Shown here: positions 6,323-7,941 of the stretch, one piece after another | How the letters are laid out: every line of letters starts with the position of its first letter | How positions within the stretch are numbered: the first letter of the stretch is position 1 | NCBI GenBank assembly: GCA_021828245.1 | Contig: JAKASC010000106.1 | Coordinates: forward strand, 1 to 7,941 | Direction of reading: 5' to 3' | Length of the DNA: 7,941 nucleotides | DNA from: Acidobacteriota bacterium | Lineage (GTDB): Bacteria > Acidobacteriota > Terriglobia > UBA7540 | Made by a program: the position numbers and the translations under genes | The notes under the pieces: model-generated | The model's input: only the letters and a program-made list of their open reading frames with translations | The model's database searches: none | What the model was told of the DNA's origin: nothing

Positions 6323-7456
6323 ATGCCAGCACTCAAGGACATTTTAGAAAGCAACGCGCGGGAAGCTGCTCCTGAGCTGAGGGAAAAAATGGAGCGCGGA
6401 TTTGTCCGATGCTACGCGTGCGGCCATGCCTGCCGGATTCCAGACGGTCAGGTTGGTGTGTGCAAGGTCCGGTTCAACCGCGGCGGGCGGCTTTTTGCGC
6501 CCTGGGGCTATGTGGGCGGCGTTCAATGCGACCCGATTGAGAAAAAACCCTTTTTCCACGCCCTGCCCGGCGCGCTCGCCTACAGCTTTGGCATGCTGGG
6601 TTGCGATTTGCACTGCGCATATTGCCAAAACTGGGTCACTTCGCAGGCGATCCGCGATCCGCGGGCCGTGTCGCCTCCGCTTGCCGCAAAGCCGGAAGAC
6701 CTGGTGCAGGATGCGCTGGCTGAGGGTGCGCGGGTGGTGGTGAGCACTTATAACGAGCCGCTCATCACGAGTGAATGGGCGGTGGCTATTTTCAAAGAGG
6801 CGCGGGGGAGGGGTCTAAAGACAGGGTTCGTTTCCAACGGCAACGGCACCCGCCAAGTCTTGGAATACCTGGGGCCGTGGGTGGATTTCTACAAAGTGGA
6901 CCTGAAGAGCTTCAACGACCGGCATTACCGCCAGTTGGGCGGGCGGCTCGAGCCGATTCTCGAGTCGGTCCGCACCCTTCATCGCATGGGTATCTGGCTG
7001 GAAGTCGTGACACTTTTGATTCCCGGTTTCAATGATTCCGACGATGAGCTCAAACGCCTGACAGAGTTCCTGGTGAGCGTATCACCCGACATTCCTTGGC
7101 ACGTCACCGCGTTTCATCAGGACTACAAGATGACGGAACCGCGAGACACTTCGCCCGACGATCTGATTCGGGCCGTGGAAATTGGGCGGCATGCGGGTTT
7201 ACGATTTATCTATGCTGGTAATCTTCCTGGTCGAGTGGGCGACCTTGAAAACACGCGGTGCCCCAATTGCCAGGAACTGCTTGTGGGCCGCTACGGGTAC
7301 CTCATCACTGATTATCGCTTGACGGCCGAGGGACGATGCCCGCGATGCCAAGCCTCGATTCCGGGTCGCTGGGAAGCAGGCTTTCGAGGTCAGTTGAACG
7401 ACTATCCCTATTTGCCGCGATGGCGTCAGGCGCGCGATCTGGTGGCGCTGTGGTAA
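6323..7456 (+). CDS. amrS: AmmeMemoRadiSam-system radical SAM protein AmrS
   Basis: This has 377 residues, full length for the family. AmrS is the radical SAM member of the AMMECR1/Memo/radical SAM trio; its reaction is not established to my knowledge. The radical SAM motif is GCDLHCAYCQN, with Cys94, Cys98 and Cys101 to hold the [4Fe-4S] cluster that cleaves S-adenosylmethionine. Before it lies a Cys-rich N-terminal module, CYACGHACRIPDGQVGVC (Cys30, 33, 37 and 47), usual in AmrS. The barrel continues through STYNEPLIT, TGFVSNGNG, YKVDLKSFND and VTLLIPGFNDS. The C-terminus carries two CxxC pairs (Cys313/316 and Cys339/342) that look like a zinc ribbon. There is no signal peptide, so it is cytoplasmic. 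AAGGA sits 5 bases before the ATG. Neither the Memo nor the AMMECR1 partner is next to it here: the left neighbour is the divergent regulator and the right one a convergent CPBP protein. The family call is secure. Confidence 0.95.
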   Translation: MPALKDILESNAREAAPELREKMERGFVRCYACGHACRIPDGQVGVCKVRFNRGGRLFAPWGYVGGVQCDPIEKKPFFHALPGALAYSFGMLGCDLHCAYCQNWVTSQAIRDPRAVSPPLAAKPEDLVQDALAEGARVVVSTYNEPLITSEWAVAIFKEARGRGLKTGFVSNGNGTRQVLEYLGPWVDFYKVDLKSFNDRHYRQLGGRLEPILESVRTLHRMGIWLEVVTLLIPGFNDSDDELKRLTEFLVSVSPDIPWHVTAFHQDYKMTEPRDTSPDDLIRAVEIGRHAGLRFIYAGNLPGRVGDLENTRCPNCQELLVGRYGYLITDYRLTAEGRCPRCQASIPGRWEAGFRGQLNDYPYLPRWRQARDLVALW

Positions 7457-7471
7457 TTTTCGGCCAAACAC

Positions 7472-7525
7472 CCACCCTGCCGTTATCTCCGGTTGAAACG
7501 CGCGCCACCCTGCGAACCTCCGGTT
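7472..7525. repeat. Imperfect direct repeat in the convergent gap after amrS
   Basis: Two copies of CCACCCTGC, a short spacer, then CTCCGGTT: copy 1 at 7472-7494 with a 6-base spacer and copy 2 at 7505-7525 with a 4-base spacer. The blocks match exactly. They fill most of the 67-base gap between amrS and the CPBP gene, and the second copy overlaps the CPBP stop codon. No clear terminator hairpin is seen in the gap. Confidence 0.6.
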
Positions 7526-7941
7526 AGCGAATTCCATAGAAAAAGTATCCCGGCCCCACCCGCATGTTATGGATTAACGCGGCGGGCGTAATGGCTGCGA
7601 TGAGGAAACCTCCGACGGCCTGCGCGAAAGCCAGCGGCCATATGTTGGGGTGGCGTCGAAAAACCTCCGCGAAGATAAAGCCGCCGATGCCGGTGGCCGC
7701 CATTAGGACGGGATTCGGAATGTGGGCGGCGGCGAACATCGTGGCTACCAGGCCGGAAGCCACGAGCGGCGAATGGACTATCTTCATGAGCCGACGGTGA
7801 AAATAGGATTGGGTCAAATATTGTTGGACCACGCACCACGCAGCGTATCCGCCCAGGGAGAGCCATTGCCGACCTGAGGGTACCAACGGAACAATCCGGC
7901 GCACCCAAAGTCCGTAGATGACGAGCGGAACAAAAATGACT
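7524..7941 (-). CDS. CPBP-family membrane protein lacking the glutamate pair (N-terminus beyond the window)
   Basis: The last 138 codons of a multi-pass membrane protein; the frame stays open to the right edge, so the N-terminus lies outside and the GTG at 7904 is probably internal. It fits the CPBP (Abi, PF02517) domain, whose active members are intramembrane proteases related to Rce1. Hydrophobic segments include VIFVPLVIYGLW at the edge, LGGYAAWCVVQQYL, SGLVATMFAAAH, VLMAATGIGGFIF and FAQAVGGFLIAAI. Motif 2 (FAAAH) is intact, and motif 3 is kept as IHNMRVGPGY. Motif 1, normally EExxxR, reads QQYLTQSYFHRR, so both catalytic glutamates are glutamines (codons 7821-7826). The protein may therefore be catalytically dead or work differently. 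I recall similar QQ forms in related phyla, so this is probably a subfamily trait and not damage. It converges on amrS, with no clear functional link. Confidence 0.8.
   Translation of the reverse strand, partial: VIFVPLVIYGLWVRRIVPLVPSGRQWLSLGGYAAWCVVQQYLTQSYFHRRLMKIVHSPLVASGLVATMFAAAHIPNPVLMAATGIGGFIFAEVFRRHPNIWPLAFAQAVGGFLIAAITPAALIHNMRVGPGYFFYGIR

Noticed and set aside
6304..6375. Short leader peptide starting at GTG 6304 upstream of amrS
   Set aside because: The AGGAGG at 6280-6285 is 18 bases away, too far, and the 23-codon frame overlaps the start of amrS in another phase with no regulatory signature.

Overview
This window looks like chromosomal DNA from a moderately GC-rich free-living bacterium, most likely an acidobacterium; Verrucomicrobiota or Planctomycetota are possible alternatives. 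The assignment is an inference from gene content: a Tat-exported Gfo/Idh/MocA oxidoreductase beside a Tat-exported sugar isomerase-like TIM barrel, an AmrS-type radical SAM enzyme, small secreted beta-rich proteins of a kind I associate with Acidobacteriota, and clear Shine-Dalgarno sites. I see no rRNA, tRNA, CRISPR array, insertion sequence or phage gene.

Left part (1-2335, minus strand): three genes read leftwards. First is a PIG-L/LmbE deacetylase (start about 2314). It overlaps by 4 bases a small secreted beta-rich protein of unknown function (1331-816). After 84 bases comes a membrane-anchored or secreted protein of unknown function (731 to beyond the left edge). This is probably one transcription unit.

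Middle (2315-6022): a divergent intergenic region of about 340 bases leads to two plus-strand genes, both with twin-arginine signals: a sugar phosphate isomerase/epimerase-like TIM barrel (2654-3568) and a Gfo/Idh/MocA oxidoreductase (3693-4934). A LacI-family regulator (6022-5018, minus strand) converges on them. The set suggests a regulated, exported module that oxidises and then isomerises or cleaves a sugar or glycoside. It resembles the periplasmic 3-keto-glycoside pathway known from Bacteroides, but the matching hydratase (DUF1080) is not in the window.

Right part (6023-7941): a 300-base divergent intergenic region holds a perfect inverted repeat near the lacI-type start and a consensus -10 box on the amrS side. 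Then comes the radical SAM protein AmrS (6323-7456). It converges on a CPBP-family membrane protein (7524 to beyond the right edge) whose canonical glutamate pair is replaced by two glutamines. An imperfect direct repeat lies between these two genes.

The best candidates for something new are the exported sugar-oxidation pair with its regulator, the glutamate-lacking CPBP protein, and the coupled PIG-L/secreted-protein operon.
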